This document shows positions 25,801 through 35,549 of a stretch of 64,000 nucleotides of DNA, piece by piece. Position 1 is the stretch's first letter; every line of letters starts with the position of its first letter. The position numbers and the translations under genes are program-made. The notes beneath the pieces were generated by a model, which saw only the letters and a program-made list of their open reading frames with translations, was not told where the DNA came from and did not search any database. Origin of the DNA: Candidatus Omnitrophota bacterium (GTDB lineage: Bacteria; Hinthialibacterota; Hinthialibacteria; Hinthialibacterales; Hinthialibacteraceae); NCBI GenBank assembly GCA_013177805.1, contig JABLXU010000009.1, positions 124,001 through 188,000 on the forward strand, in the 5' to 3' direction.

Positions 25801-27525
25801 TCAGTTCCGTTTCGCCCCTTTCAGCAATTCCCGCGCGAATTTCTTGGAGGCGGCTGGGTCTTCTCCTCCCAGCATGCGCGCCAGCTCTGCTTCCCGCTCC
25901 TTGCCCTTCAAGACCTCCACCGTGCTAAGCAGGCGGCCGTTCACTTCTTTTTTATCCACCCGCAAGTTCCGCTGGGCGCGGGAAGCGATTTGGGGCAAGT
26001 GGGTGATACACAGCACTTGTTTCTCGCGGGCCAGCCGGGCCAAACGCTCTCCCACGGCATCCGCGGTGCGCCCGCCCACGCCGACATCGATTTCATCGAA
26101 AAGCATAAACGGCACCGCGTCGGCCTTCCCAAATACACATTTGATGGCCAGCATGATCCGGGAGATTTCTCCCCCCGAGGCCACCTCCCGCAAGGGACGG
26201 GGCGGGCGGCCGGGGATGGTGGAGATGAGAAAGTCCACTTCATCGCTCCCATCCGGTCCGAAGATCACCGGTTGCGCCTCGCCGATGTCCAGGCCCCCGG
26301 GACCGAAGCGGTAGGCCGTTTGGATCTCGAATTCCGCCTGCTCCATACCAAGGCTTTGCAATTCTTCGCGGATCCGCAGGGCGGTGGTTTGGGCGTGCTG
26401 GGAGCGTTTGGCGTGCAGTTCGCGGCCCCAGCGCGCCACCTCGCCGCGCAACGCATCTTCTTGCTTTTGGAGAGCCTCGCGCTCTTCGTCCAAGTTCTCC
26501 ATGCGGACCAGCTCGGCCCGGCAGGTCTCACCGTATTGCAGAATCTCCCTCACCGTCGCTCCGTACTTGTTTTTCAAGGTTTTGATCTGGAAATGGCGTT
26601 GTTGCAATTCGTCCAATTCTCCGGGATCAAATTCCAGCGACAGCGCGTAGGTTTGCAGCTCCCGGGCGGCTTCCCGGAGGGTGATGGCGGCAGGCTGCCA
26701 CATCTCCAGAATGGGCGCGGCATGCCGGTCCATGCTCTCCAGGTTGACCAGTAATGATTCCACACGGTCCAACGTATCGAGGAGAGCGGGAGATTCGTCT
26801 CCGCCGGTCAGCCAGCGGATCGCTTCCGCGCACCATTCGCTGAGCCGCCCGGCGTGCTGAATCACCTGCAGGCGTTCCGCGATTTTCTCGTCTTCTCCCT
26901 CCGCCAATCCCGCTTTCTCGATTTCCTCCACCTGATACCGCAGCATGTCTTCCCGCCGCCGCCGTTCGCGTTCGTTGGTTTCAAGAATTTGCAGCCGCCG
27001 GCGGATGTCCTGCCATTCGGCATAGGCGGCCCGGTAGGCGTCCAAAATGTTCTGATAGCCGCCGAAACGGTCCAGCAACGGGCGGTAACTTGATTTATGC
27101 AGCAGGGATTGGTGCTCATGCTGGCCGTGCAGATCCATCAACCGCTCGCCCAGTTCCTTGAGATTCTTCACCAGGCAGGACGTGTTGTTGATGAAAATCC
27201 GGCTGCGGCCTCCCGGAGCCAGAATCCGCTTCACCAGCAGCACCTCGTCCTCCCACGGGATGCCGGCTGCCTCCAACAGAGCATGAATTTCCCGCGTGTG
27301 CGGCGAAGCGGGATCGAGCGCGAATTCGGCCTCGATTACCGCGTCGTGATCCGGATTCCGCGCGCTCTCCGGCGATCCGCGTTCGCCCACCAAAAGGCTC
27401 AGCGCGCCCGCCAGAATGGATTTGCCCGCGCCGGTCTCTCCGGTCAATACATTCAATCCCGGATGGAATTCGATGCGGCAATCTTCAATCAATACGAAAT
27501 TGCGGACATGCAAACTAACCAGCAT
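25801..27525 (-). CDS. recN: DNA repair protein RecN
   Basis: A 574-residue SMC-like ATPase for double-strand break repair. The Walker A motif GETGAGKS follows the start MLVSLHVRNFVLIEDC. Long coiled-coil arms occupy the middle (about 160-360). The ABC signature VASGGEISRIMLAIK and Walker B FMLFDEIDVGVGGRTA are near the C-terminus. Start 27525 gives the standard N-terminus. The 25560-25800 gap downstream shows nothing recognisable, and no LexA-type box was identified upstream. Confidence 0.95.
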   Translation of the reverse strand: MLVSLHVRNFVLIEDCRIEFHPGLNVLTGETGAGKSILAGALSLLVGERGSPESARNPDHDAVIEAEFALDPASPHTREIHALLEAAGIPWEDEVLLVKRILAPGGRSRIFINNTSCLVKNLKELGERLMDLHGQHEHQSLLHKSSYRPLLDRFGGYQNILDAYRAAYAEWQDIRRRLQILETNERERRRREDMLRYQVEEIEKAGLAEGEDEKIAERLQVIQHAGRLSEWCAEAIRWLTGGDESPALLDTLDRVESLLVNLESMDRHAAPILEMWQPAAITLREAARELQTYALSLEFDPGELDELQQRHFQIKTLKNKYGATVREILQYGETCRAELVRMENLDEEREALQKQEDALRGEVARWGRELHAKRSQHAQTTALRIREELQSLGMEQAEFEIQTAYRFGPGGLDIGEAQPVIFGPDGSDEVDFLISTIPGRPPRPLREVASGGEISRIMLAIKCVFGKADAVPFMLFDEIDVGVGGRTADAVGERLARLAREKQVLCITHLPQIASRAQRNLRVDKKEVNGRLLSTVEVLKGKEREAELARMLGGEDPAASKKFARELLKGAKRN

Positions 27526-27721
27526 ATCGGATCTTTGTGGTTCTTTGCCGTATTGGCGGCCCGGATTCACCCTCCGGCACGCATTCTTCCACCACGGCCG
27601 GTATTACTGTACGTTACTATTCCGGCCGGTTTCAAGATGGAATAGCCGGCCCGTGCCTCCGAAATAAGTCCAAATCCGTTATTGGCCAGCAATTTAATAT
27701 GTTGGAATCAACCGAGTTATT

Positions 27722-29026
27722 TCACTTGGCTTGATATTCCGGTTCGACATTCACCGTGGCGGATCCCACCAGCGCTTTGCTGATGTTCACGTAAAACGCC
27801 CGGCGCAAAGCGGAGCGGTTGGCGTCTTCGCGTTTGGGGTGGATGGCATTCGACAACAAAATGGCAGCGGCGTTATGCTCGGGATCAACGTAAAATGAGG
27901 TGCCCGTGAATCCGGTGTGGCCGAAAGCGGTTTGGGAGGGCAATCCCCCATCCGCCCCGATGGTTATCTTGTCATCCATACCCCACCAGCCGATCAACTG
28001 CTTCCGGTTCCGCAGAAAAGCCGACCCTTTGTCGATGGCGGATTGGGGAAGCTGGGATTTCAGCATAGCCTGGACCGTTGCTTCCTTGAGAATCCGGCGG
28101 CCGTGGAGTTCGCCCTTATTGAGAAGCATTTGGGCGAATAACGCCAGATCGGTGGCCGTGGAAAACAGCCCCGCGTGACCGGACACGCCACTCAGGGCGC
28201 GGCTGTTTTCATCGTGAACGATGCCCTTGAGGAAGCCATCGCGTCCCGGATCGAGTTCCGTGGGCGCGGCGAGATAACGCGCCGGGAGGCTGGGCAGAAA
28301 TCCAGTATGGGTCATGCCCAGAGGCCCGAAGATGTATTCCTGCGCGAAACGGTCCAGGCGCTTTCCGGAGACCACTTCCACCAGCCGTCCCAGGACGATG
28401 AAACCCAAATCACTATACACGCGGACGGCTCCCGGCGGGGTTTCGAGGGCGAAATCCTCGTCGAGGGAGCGGAAAACCTCTTCCCGGTCGATGTAGATCT
28501 GATAAAACGGAAACCAGGAGGGAAGTCCGGAGGTATGAGTAATCAGATGCCGGACGGTAACCTTATCCTTGGCCCGCGCGGCGAAGGCAGGAATGTAAGA
28601 AGCCACGGTCTTGTCCAGATCGATTTGACCTTGATCCACCAGGATGAGGATGGATGTCGTGGTGGCGATCATCTTGGTAAGAGAGGCCAGGTCGAAGAGG
28701 GTGTCTTCAAGCATCCGGCCGCTGTAGGGGACATAGGTGATTTCATGGCTTTCGTTGTTTTGAAGGGCCAAATGGGTTTGCGCTTGGCCAACCGCCCGCC
28801 GGGCAATGATCTTCCCCTCCTTGAGCACCAGGCCCACCGCCCCGGGAGCGGCTCCGCTTTGTATCTCTTTGGCGAGTTCGGAGAAGGCCCGGTTAACGTA
28901 TTCATAGTCCATGCCCACATCCCAGGGATTGGCCCAGGGCAACGGCTCTGCCGCAAAGGCCGGCGCAAGAAATAATCCGGTGGAGCAAAGCCAGACGGCA
29001 AGCAAAATACCGATTTTTTGCATCAT
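27722..29026 (-). CDS. Exported serine hydrolase, beta-lactamase/S12 family
   Basis: A 434-residue protein with a Sec signal (about residues 1-26, APAFAAEP). The active-site SxxK is Ser115-Leu-Thr-Lys118 in DLASLTKM, the second motif is Tyr204-Ser-Asp, and the KTG-like box is HTGFTGTSF. Relatives include D-Ala-D-Ala carboxypeptidases, esterases and class C beta-lactamases. The HTG box and the sequence around it resemble the general esterase/peptidase EstB-type group. Its substrate cannot be assigned. It is followed on the same strand by recN, 196 bp apart. Confidence 0.88.
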   Translation of the reverse strand: MMQKIGILLAVWLCSTGLFLAPAFAAEPLPWANPWDVGMDYEYVNRAFSELAKEIQSGAAPGAVGLVLKEGKIIARRAVGQAQTHLALQNNESHEITYVPYSGRMLEDTLFDLASLTKMIATTTSILILVDQGQIDLDKTVASYIPAFAARAKDKVTVRHLITHTSGLPSWFPFYQIYIDREEVFRSLDEDFALETPPGAVRVYSDLGFIVLGRLVEVVSGKRLDRFAQEYIFGPLGMTHTGFLPSLPARYLAAPTELDPGRDGFLKGIVHDENSRALSGVSGHAGLFSTATDLALFAQMLLNKGELHGRRILKEATVQAMLKSQLPQSAIDKGSAFLRNRKQLIGWWGMDDKITIGADGGLPSQTAFGHTGFTGTSFYVDPEHNAAAILLSNAIHPKREDANRSALRRAFYVNISKALVGSATVNVEPEYQAK

Positions 29027-29059
29027 CTATACTCACTGTGTGATCAAGGATCTGGACGA

Positions 29060-30358
29060 TCAATCCAATGTCTCGCCCACCAATCTTCCGTTATGCAGTC
29101 CCGTCAGCCGCACCATGACCGGACAGCCAGGGAGAATAGGACGGCCCGACGTGAAATCAACCCGCAGATAATTGGGCGTGAATCCGCTAGCGCACTGGTC
29201 CCGTGGAGTTTCCGGCAGGACAGGAAGAACCGAACCGATGTAGCTCCGCTTGACCTCATCGGCCACGGCGCGGGCCGCCTCGTCGAGGCGGCGGCGGCGA
29301 TCCTCGATCACCGGAGGCGGCAGGTGATTTTGCATGCGGACCGCGGGAGTATTTTCCCGCCGGGAATACCGGAAGGAATGGACCTTGTTGAACCGGACGG
29401 CCCTTACCATCGTCAGGGATTGTTCGAAATCCTCTTCGCTTTCGCCGGGAAAGCCCACCATAATATCGGTGGAGACCTCGAACCGGGGAATCCGTTCCCG
29501 GGCGTGTTCCACCCGTTCCCGGAAATACTCCGCCGTATACGGGCGTTTCATGCGGCGCAAGATTCGATTGGAGCCGCTTTGCAAGGGTAAATGAAGATGA
29601 GGGCATACAATTTCCGGATTTTCCGTCATGACTGCGAAGAGGTCATCGCTCACATCCTGGGGTTCGAGGGAGGAGATCCGCACCCGCTGAATCCCTTCGA
29701 TGGCCGCCACAGCCCGGACCAGCTGAGGGAGCCGGATCTCCGTGCCGCGCCCGTACTGGCCGAGGCAGATACCGCATAGGACGATTTCCGGATAGCCGTG
29801 GCGAACCAGGGTGGCGCATTCGGCCACGATCTCGGGCATTGGCCGGCCGCGGGCCCGGCCCCGGCTTTGGGGAATGCTGCAGAAAGTGCATTTCAAATCA
29901 CACCCGTCTTGAATTTTGACAAAGGCACGGGTGTGTTCTTCGAAGAGTTCAATTCCCTCCCCCGCTTCCCAAAGGGCGTCCTGGTCCTCACACCCCCAGC
30001 CGAGTTCGTCCGCGACGCGTTGGGCCCAGGTCTCCTGGTCTTCAATGCGGATGACTTCACCAACTCCCGGGATACGGAGGATTTCCTCGGGCTTGCGTTC
30101 CGCATAGCAGCCGGTCACGGCCAGCCGGGCGTTGGGAAAGCGGCGGACCAGTTTCCGGATGAGTTGCCGGCCTTTGCGGTCGCTCTCCGACGTAACCGAA
30201 CAGGTGTTGACAATGATTAGATCCGGTTCACCGTTCTCTCCCGCACACGAACGGAATCCCTGGCGTAACAATCGGGCCCGCAGCCGCTCGGAATCATATT
30301 GATTCACCTTGCAGCCGAGCGTTTGAATCAAAAACGAGGGAGAATTCTTGGTAGCCAC
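29060..30358 (-). CDS. mtaB: tRNA t6A37 methylthiotransferase MtaB
   Basis: A 432-residue radical SAM methylthiotransferase converting t6A37 to ms2t6A37 in tRNAs reading ANN codons. The UPF0004 domain has its three Cys (TLGCKVNQYDSE, VNTCSVT, VTGCYAERKP). The radical SAM cluster CDLKCTFC follows at about 150, and a TRAM-like C-terminal domain ends the protein. The start is a GTG at 30358 with AGGAAA 5 nt upstream. The rsmE gene lies just upstream, 44 bp away, so two RNA-modification genes are probably cotranscribed. Confidence 0.94.
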   Translation of the reverse strand: MATKNSPSFLIQTLGCKVNQYDSERLRARLLRQGFRSCAGENGEPDLIIVNTCSVTSESDRKGRQLIRKLVRRFPNARLAVTGCYAERKPEEILRIPGVGEVIRIEDQETWAQRVADELGWGCEDQDALWEAGEGIELFEEHTRAFVKIQDGCDLKCTFCSIPQSRGRARGRPMPEIVAECATLVRHGYPEIVLCGICLGQYGRGTEIRLPQLVRAVAAIEGIQRVRISSLEPQDVSDDLFAVMTENPEIVCPHLHLPLQSGSNRILRRMKRPYTAEYFRERVEHARERIPRFEVSTDIMVGFPGESEEDFEQSLTMVRAVRFNKVHSFRYSRRENTPAVRMQNHLPPPVIEDRRRRLDEAARAVADEVKRSYIGSVLPVLPETPRDQCASGFTPNYLRVDFTSGRPILPGCPVMVRLTGLHNGRLVGETLD

Positions 30359-30402
30359 CGTTTTCCTGAATCGCTAGGAATAATTTCAGATAATCATTAT
30401 AG

Positions 30403-31170
30403 TCATTCCGCTCCGCCGGACGAACCGGCCGGACATTGCTCGAACAGGCCCCGCCGGGCCTGCACCAGGGCAAGGCCCACCACGGCCGCGAGTTCCGCCC
30501 GGAGAATCCGGCGGCCCAGCGGGGCCATGGGAATCCCGGCGTGCCGGATCCACTCGATTTCCTCAGGCGAAAATCCGCCTTCCGGGCCGAAAATCAGCGT
30601 GAGTTCTTTCATCCAATCAAGTGAGGGCCATGCTCCCGCGCCGCCGGCCGCCTCCCAGAACAACAGCGAGCGTTGAGGAGAAACTTCCCCGGTCTGAAAC
30701 AACTCCGGCAGGGAACGGTTCGACACCGTTACCAGGGGAATGGTGGAGCGGCCACACTGGCGGCAGGCCTCGATCGCGATTTTCTGGAGCCGGGGGGAGG
30801 CCGATTCGGATGGTTCTCCGATGGTGCGGCCGGCCCGGTAAAACACGATCCGGGTGACACCCAACGGGGGGAGATCGCGGGCCGCGCGGTCTTTGGTCTT
30901 GCCCTTGGTGGCGGCGGCGAAGACAGTAATAGGAGGCAAGACATCACGAAGGTTTTTTTCGGATTGGATTAGTTCGAGGACCAACCGGCCGCGGGAGGAT
31001 TCCTTGACCTGGTAGTGATGCTCCAGGCCATTGCCGTTGAAACACGCGACCCGGTCGGACGGTTGGAGGCGCAGCGACCGGCGGATGGCGAGGGCATCCG
31101 GGTCGTCAAGAACCAGCCAGCCGTCTCCCGCGCGGGGAACGAATATTCGAGTGCGCGGAGGAGGGATCAT
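30403..31170 (-). CDS. rsmE: 16S rRNA m3U1498 methyltransferase RsmE
   Basis: A 255-residue SPOUT methyltransferase. An N-terminal PUA-like domain (RIFVPR, then GLEHHYQV) is followed by the knot domain with IEACRQCGRSTIP, LIFGPEGGFSPEE and LGRRILRAELAAV. Length is standard. It methylates U1498 in the small-subunit decoding region. It is transcribed with mtaB. The upstream 31171-31336 stretch shows no gene. Confidence 0.94.
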   Translation of the reverse strand: MIPPPRTRIFVPRAGDGWLVLDDPDALAIRRSLRLQPSDRVACFNGNGLEHHYQVKESSRGRLVLELIQSEKNLRDVLPPITVFAAATKGKTKDRAARDLPPLGVTRIVFYRAGRTIGEPSESASPRLQKIAIEACRQCGRSTIPLVTVSNRSLPELFQTGEVSPQRSLLFWEAAGGAGAWPSLDWMKELTLIFGPEGGFSPEEIEWIRHAGIPMAPLGRRILRAELAAVVGLALVQARRGLFEQCPAGSSGGAE

Positions 31171-31336
31171 GGAGCTTTCACCGCCGAGTGATGTTCCCGC
31201 GGCCCGGCCCTCCCATGATTTTCCCTGGGAAGCCGAACCGAACCCTTGCGTGAACCAGAGACAGTTCGTATGCTAATTTGTTGGGTAAATTCACACGAGT
31301 CAAGCCAAGAACGGTTATAGGGAGGTGGATGCCATC

Positions 31337-31513
31337 ATGGTGGAACGGGTTAGCGACGAACGGCGGATGGAATTGGTGGCGATGATCACATCCGCGTACC
31401 TCAGCGCCTTCAACGGTCCGGAAATGCGTCCCCCGGACTCGATCACCATCGCGCGTTTCATTGAAGACATCACCGACAAGCTGGATGAAAAGTATCCTCG
31501 TCCCGAAGACTGA
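31337..31513 (+). CDS. Small hypothetical protein
   Basis: A 58-residue charged protein (MVERVSDERRMELVAMITSA and on), probably all helical, with no membrane segment. GGAGG at 31321-31325 is 11 nt before ATG 31337; an in-frame GTG at 31325 overlaps the ribosome site and is unlikely. I do not recognise the family. It lies 88 bp upstream of the zinc-ribbon gene on the same strand. Confidence 0.6.
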   Translation: MVERVSDERRMELVAMITSAYLSAFNGPEMRPPDSITIARFIEDITDKLDEKYPRPED

Positions 31514-31601
31514 GCCCCATCAGGCAGCGTCAAACCGGTCAAAGAAAAAAATAAAGAAAATCATGGGATGGCACGTCACGTCAGGCAAAGGGTAACCCAG
31601 A

Positions 31602-32336
31602 ATGGATCCTAGACTTTGTTCCCTTCTCGAGCTGCAACGGGCCTTAAGCGCCCAGCGGGAACTGGAAAAAGAATATCAAGAAATTCCCCGCCGAAGACAA
31701 GAAATCCTCACATATCTCAACAATTTGAAAGAAGAAGCCCTCCGGGCGGAAGAGCGCTATAAAAAGTATGAAGTGGAACAGCGCACCGTCGAGTTGGAAA
31801 TTCAGGAAGGACAAAGCGCCCGGGTCAAGAAAGAGGCCCAGCTGCTGACCATCAAAAACAACAAGGAATATCAGGCCACTTTAGCGGAAATCGAATCGCT
31901 CGACCGCCGGAACGCCCGCTCCGAGGAGCGCTTGATCGAGGTGATGGAGCGGGTGGAAAAAGAGAGGAAACTCTTCGAAGAAAAACGGAAGGAGCGGGAG
32001 GAGCGGGAAATCAGTTTCCAGTCCGAACTGCAAGAGCTCGAAATACGGGAACAGGGATTGGGCGCACGGGTGGACGAAGCCCGGAAGGTAACCGAAAAAC
32101 TCCGGATCACCATTCAACCCGAGTTGTATAACCGCTTTATCCGGGTATTTAACGGCAAACAGGGCGTGGCGGTCGCCACGGCCAATGGCAATCATTGCAG
32201 CGCATGCAACATCCGGTTGACCCCCCGCTTGGTGCAGTTGGCCAAACGCGGGCAGGACATCGTGGTCTGTGAAGGCTGCCAACGGTTTCTCTATTGGGAT
32301 CACTCGCTGGACGAAGACCATTTGAGTACCCTGTAA
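31602..32336 (+). CDS. Coiled-coil protein with C4 zinc ribbon (DUF164/CdsZ type)
   Basis: A 244-residue protein. Residues about 10-180 are an almost unbroken charged coiled coil. The C-terminus is a zinc ribbon with HCSACNIRLTPR and VVCEGCQRFLYW. Members are widespread; a ribosome- or nucleic-acid-related role has been proposed for relatives, but the function here is not established. ATG follows an AGGGTAA site. Confidence 0.9.
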   Translation: MDPRLCSLLELQRALSAQRELEKEYQEIPRRRQEILTYLNNLKEEALRAEERYKKYEVEQRTVELEIQEGQSARVKKEAQLLTIKNNKEYQATLAEIESLDRRNARSEERLIEVMERVEKERKLFEEKRKEREEREISFQSELQELEIREQGLGARVDEARKVTEKLRITIQPELYNRFIRVFNGKQGVAVATANGNHCSACNIRLTPRLVQLAKRGQDIVVCEGCQRFLYWDHSLDEDHLSTL

Positions 32337-32403
32337 ATTTCCCTTCCACTGTCGCCGGGACGGATTCCGCCTCCGGGAACCAGGCGCGGAGGGTCCCTGG
32401 ATC

Positions 32404-34098
32404 ATGGGAGCCAAACAAGATCGTGCGTTATTGCGGGTCAAGTGGTTGTACACCGTGCGCCGGTGGAAGCGCCTCAACCTGGATTCCATCCTCCGTTCCA
32501 GCGGATTTCTCCTGCTGGTCGGGGTGTTTTGGTTTCTTTGTTACGTGGTGGTCGCGCGGCTGTGCCAGGAAGTCACCAAGGTGGATGTGGTCGGCCCGAT
32601 CGTTCTGGAACGCATCATCTCCTTTGGATTCCTGGCGGTCTTGATCATCATCGTTCTGGGTCATCTCCTCACGGCGTACTCGTCCCTCTTCCGGGGGATG
32701 GAATTGCCCACCCTCTTCAGTTCTCCCTACCCCATTCCGGATCTTTACCGCATCCAATGCCTGGAAGCCTTGATTCTAGGCGGGTGGGTATCGGGAGTGT
32801 TTTGCGTCCCCATCATCCTGGCCTACGGGTGGGAACTCAAGGCGGCCTGGTGGTATTACCCGGCGGTGGTAGTGGGTTTGATTGGATTTTTAATCACCGC
32901 GGGATTGATGGGCATCCTGGGGATGTTGTTCATCGCCCGGTGGATCATCGGCCGCGCCCTCCGCATGGCCCTCGGATCGGTCCTGGTGCTGGCCGGCTTT
33001 ACTGGAATCATTCTCTACATCTCCTTAACCAACAAAATTCTGCTGAGCAATGTGGATGTAAGCAAATTGGGCGAAACGTTGGCTAATTTGCGGCTTTCCT
33101 CCTATCCCTACGTCCCCAGCCAATGGATGACGCAGGTGATGCAATCGGCCTATACCGGCAAGGTCGGACGCATGTTGTTCTACTTGGCGTTGTTGTGGTC
33201 GAGCGCGTTGTTCCTGTGGCATGTGGCGCTGGAGTTAGGCTACCGCTGGTACGCGGACGCCTGGTTGTGGGCGCAAGAGCGGGTCCGCCTCGTTCACCGG
33301 CGTCCTGAGGGGCGGCGATTCCGCAAAAAACGCCTGTGGTTGAAGCGGTTGATCCCGGGCCGGGTGGGCGCGGTTTTATTTAAGGAAGTGCATGTCTTCG
33401 CGCGTGATTTTTCGCAATGGGGGCAACTGGTCCTGATCCTGGCGCTGGTGCTGTTTTACGTGGCCCATACCCAGAACATCATGTTCGATGAACCCGACTC
33501 GCGCATCCGCAACCAGATGGCCTTCATCAATGTCATTTTGCTGGGATTCATTCAGGCCACCTTGTCCCTGCGGTTCAGTTTCCCCTCCATCAGCCTTGAA
33601 GGCAAGGCGTTTTGGACCATCCAAAGCGCGGGCATCGGCCTGCCGCGTTTTTTCTTTACCAAGTATTATCTGCACGCGCTGGTGCTCCTGTGCATCGGCC
33701 AGGGAATGGGATATATGCTGAACCGGATACTGGGCGTGGATTCCACCCTGCAATGGCTCAGCATCTTCGTGCTCTTCCTGTTCGCGTTCGGATTCACCAG
33801 CTGGACGATGGGGTTCGGCGCGGTATTCCACAAATTCGAAGCCACGAACGCCGCGGACGTCACTTCGGACACCGGCGCGCTGGTGACCATGATCCTCACC
33901 CTGCTGTATTTCGCCAGCAGCGTGGTGGTGGTGGGCCAGTTCGTGCTCAACCATATCCCCGGAACGGATCTGGCGGGACAATTCGCGATGAATCCGAACC
34001 TGATCCTCTTCGGCGCGCTGTTCCTGCTCCTGCAAACCTTTGCCATCCTGATCCCTCCCTTGTACGGGTTGAGGAAACTGGAAGAGGCGGTGATTTAA
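32404..34098 (+). CDS. Large ABC-2-type exporter permease-like membrane protein
   Basis: A 564-residue protein with roughly 14 hydrophobic segments and a long cytosolic stretch around 285-325 (basic, ERVRLVHRRPEGRRFRKKR). SFPSISLEGKAFWTIQSAGI and KFEATNAADVTSDTGALV match a group of putative ABC exporter permeases that are usually encoded beside an ATPase. Here no ATPase gene is adjacent, so it must use one from elsewhere or act alone. GGAGG is 10 nt before the ATG. Substrate unknown. Confidence 0.75.
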   Translation: MGAKQDRALLRVKWLYTVRRWKRLNLDSILRSSGFLLLVGVFWFLCYVVVARLCQEVTKVDVVGPIVLERIISFGFLAVLIIIVLGHLLTAYSSLFRGMELPTLFSSPYPIPDLYRIQCLEALILGGWVSGVFCVPIILAYGWELKAAWWYYPAVVVGLIGFLITAGLMGILGMLFIARWIIGRALRMALGSVLVLAGFTGIILYISLTNKILLSNVDVSKLGETLANLRLSSYPYVPSQWMTQVMQSAYTGKVGRMLFYLALLWSSALFLWHVALELGYRWYADAWLWAQERVRLVHRRPEGRRFRKKRLWLKRLIPGRVGAVLFKEVHVFARDFSQWGQLVLILALVLFYVAHTQNIMFDEPDSRIRNQMAFINVILLGFIQATLSLRFSFPSISLEGKAFWTIQSAGIGLPRFFFTKYYLHALVLLCIGQGMGYMLNRILGVDSTLQWLSIFVLFLFAFGFTSWTMGFGAVFHKFEATNAADVTSDTGALVTMILTLLYFASSVVVVGQFVLNHIPGTDLAGQFAMNPNLILFGALFLLLQTFAILIPPLYGLRKLEEAVI

Positions 34099-34314
34099 GA
34101 TTTCCCAATTTAAGATTTCCCAATTCATATTTCCCTGTTTGCCGGGTAAGGATGCATTTTGCCTTTTCCAAGTTTCCCTCATCCTGATTCCCTCTCAAAA
34201 GGAGAGAAGGATTTGGCGTAACCATCCACACTCTGATCCCGGATGGAGCCGTCCAATGCGGAAAATCTCGGGCATGGGCCAAGCCCGGCCATCCCCTCAA
34301 TGATCCAATCCGCG
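34084..34314. repeat. Intergenic region with short tandem and family-1 repeat copy C
   Basis: AAGATTTCCCAATT occurs twice in tandem at about 34098-34127, the first copy starting at the stop of the permease gene. Family-1 palindromic repeat copy C occupies about 34152-34220 (GATGCATTTTGCCTTTTCCA and on, with CCCTCTC/GGAGAGAAGG arms). The rest has no visible feature. Confidence 0.6.
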
Positions 34315-35487
34315 TCAGGACCGGATCAGGTTTATCATTTCCTGCAGGCCGCTTTTGAGGATGTTTTGCCGGTCATAGGGATAGAGCTGGGGACAGCCGG
34401 CGCAAGGTTCGGGGGGATCGCCCTCATAGAGCCGGCGGCGCAATTCGGCCAAAAACGGATGGCCGCGCAACTCGAGCAGATTGCCGTTTTGCAACCGGCC
34501 CAGGCGCTTGTTGGTCATGTAGCAACAAGGAAACAGTTCGCCATGGCCTTGAATCATGGCGTTGCGCCATAAGAAGAAACAGAAATAACCATGGCTCGAT
34601 CGGCCCGTGGCAGAGGACGAGGCATAGGATGCCTCACTTTCTCCCCGGACGTAGCGAAGCGATTTCAGATACGTGAAGGGATCAAGGTCCCACACACAAA
34701 AGGCAATGCCCAATTCGCGGGCCCGGGCGCGGGCGGCTTCGATCGCCGGCCGGACCTTTTGCGGATCGGTGGTCAGCTCCCGGCGTTTGGCCTCGGACAT
34801 AAAGATGACGGAATGAACAATGATCTCCTCTCCCCCCGCCTCCGCCGCGAGATCGGGAAACAAGGGCAGGTCTTCCAGGTTTTGGGGCATGATACCGAAC
34901 GACAGACGGATGAGGGGACGGAGGGTCCCCTGCTCCTTCTTCATGCGGCTTAGGCGTTTGATGTTTTCCACGATCGCGGGCAGGCCGCCGGGGGGCCGGA
35001 CCACGGCGAAGGTTTCCTCCCGGGCCGCGTCGAGGGAGATTCCTATGGACTTGATGCCGGATTCGATGATTTCGCGGCACCGGCGTTCATCCATCAAAGT
35101 GCCGTTGGAGGAAAGGCTGACTTCCGCGCCGAAGGACGTCACGTATCGAACCTTGTCAAAATACCGTTTGTCGATCATGGGCTCGCCCAGACCATACAAA
35201 CTGACTTCCTTGGCCCGTTTCAGGTACGGTTCGAGGCTTTGGTAATAGGCCAGGTCCAAATGCTCATCGAAGGGCATCAGGTTGCCCTCGTGCCCCTCAC
35301 GCGGACATTGGATACAGCGCAAATTGCAGAAGGAGGTGGTTCCCACGGACAGTTCGACAGGATCGGCATGGGGCTTCTCCCGCCGCAACAGGAGATCCAA
35401 ATAAGCCAGGAACAAGTTCCATACTTTATACCACTTCTTCATTTTCCGCCCCGTAAATTTCAGGTCAATGAGATTGTATTCCGACAT
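34315..35487 (-). CDS. Radical SAM protein with SPASM-type C-terminus
   Basis: A 390-residue radical SAM enzyme. The SAM cluster motif is CNLRCIQC, preceded by ELSVGTTSF, and SLYGLGEPMIDKRY and LSSNGTLM follow in the barrel. The C-terminus has further cysteines (YFCFFLWR, FPCCYMTNKR, PCAGCPQLY) of the SPASM/Twitch type that bind auxiliary iron-sulfur clusters. ATG 35487 is chosen; ATG 35442 has a somewhat better ribosome site (GGGGCGG). No peptide substrate gene is seen nearby, so peptide modification is only one option. Confidence 0.88.
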   Translation of the reverse strand: MSEYNLIDLKFTGRKMKKWYKVWNLFLAYLDLLLRREKPHADPVELSVGTTSFCNLRCIQCPREGHEGNLMPFDEHLDLAYYQSLEPYLKRAKEVSLYGLGEPMIDKRYFDKVRYVTSFGAEVSLSSNGTLMDERRCREIIESGIKSIGISLDAAREETFAVVRPPGGLPAIVENIKRLSRMKKEQGTLRPLIRLSFGIMPQNLEDLPLFPDLAAEAGGEEIIVHSVIFMSEAKRRELTTDPQKVRPAIEAARARARELGIAFCVWDLDPFTYLKSLRYVRGESEASYASSSATGRSSHGYFCFFLWRNAMIQGHGELFPCCYMTNKRLGRLQNGNLLELRGHPFLAELRRRLYEGDPPEPCAGCPQLYPYDRQNILKSGLQEMINLIRS

Positions 35488-35549
35488 GACTATTGGGAAC
35501 AGTGGCAATCCAGCCGGGATACGATGTCCATGGACGAAATGACCTCGCT

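Noticed and set aside
28175..28975. Open frame opposite the serine hydrolase gene
   Set aside because: Antisense shadow; all motifs lie on the minus strand.
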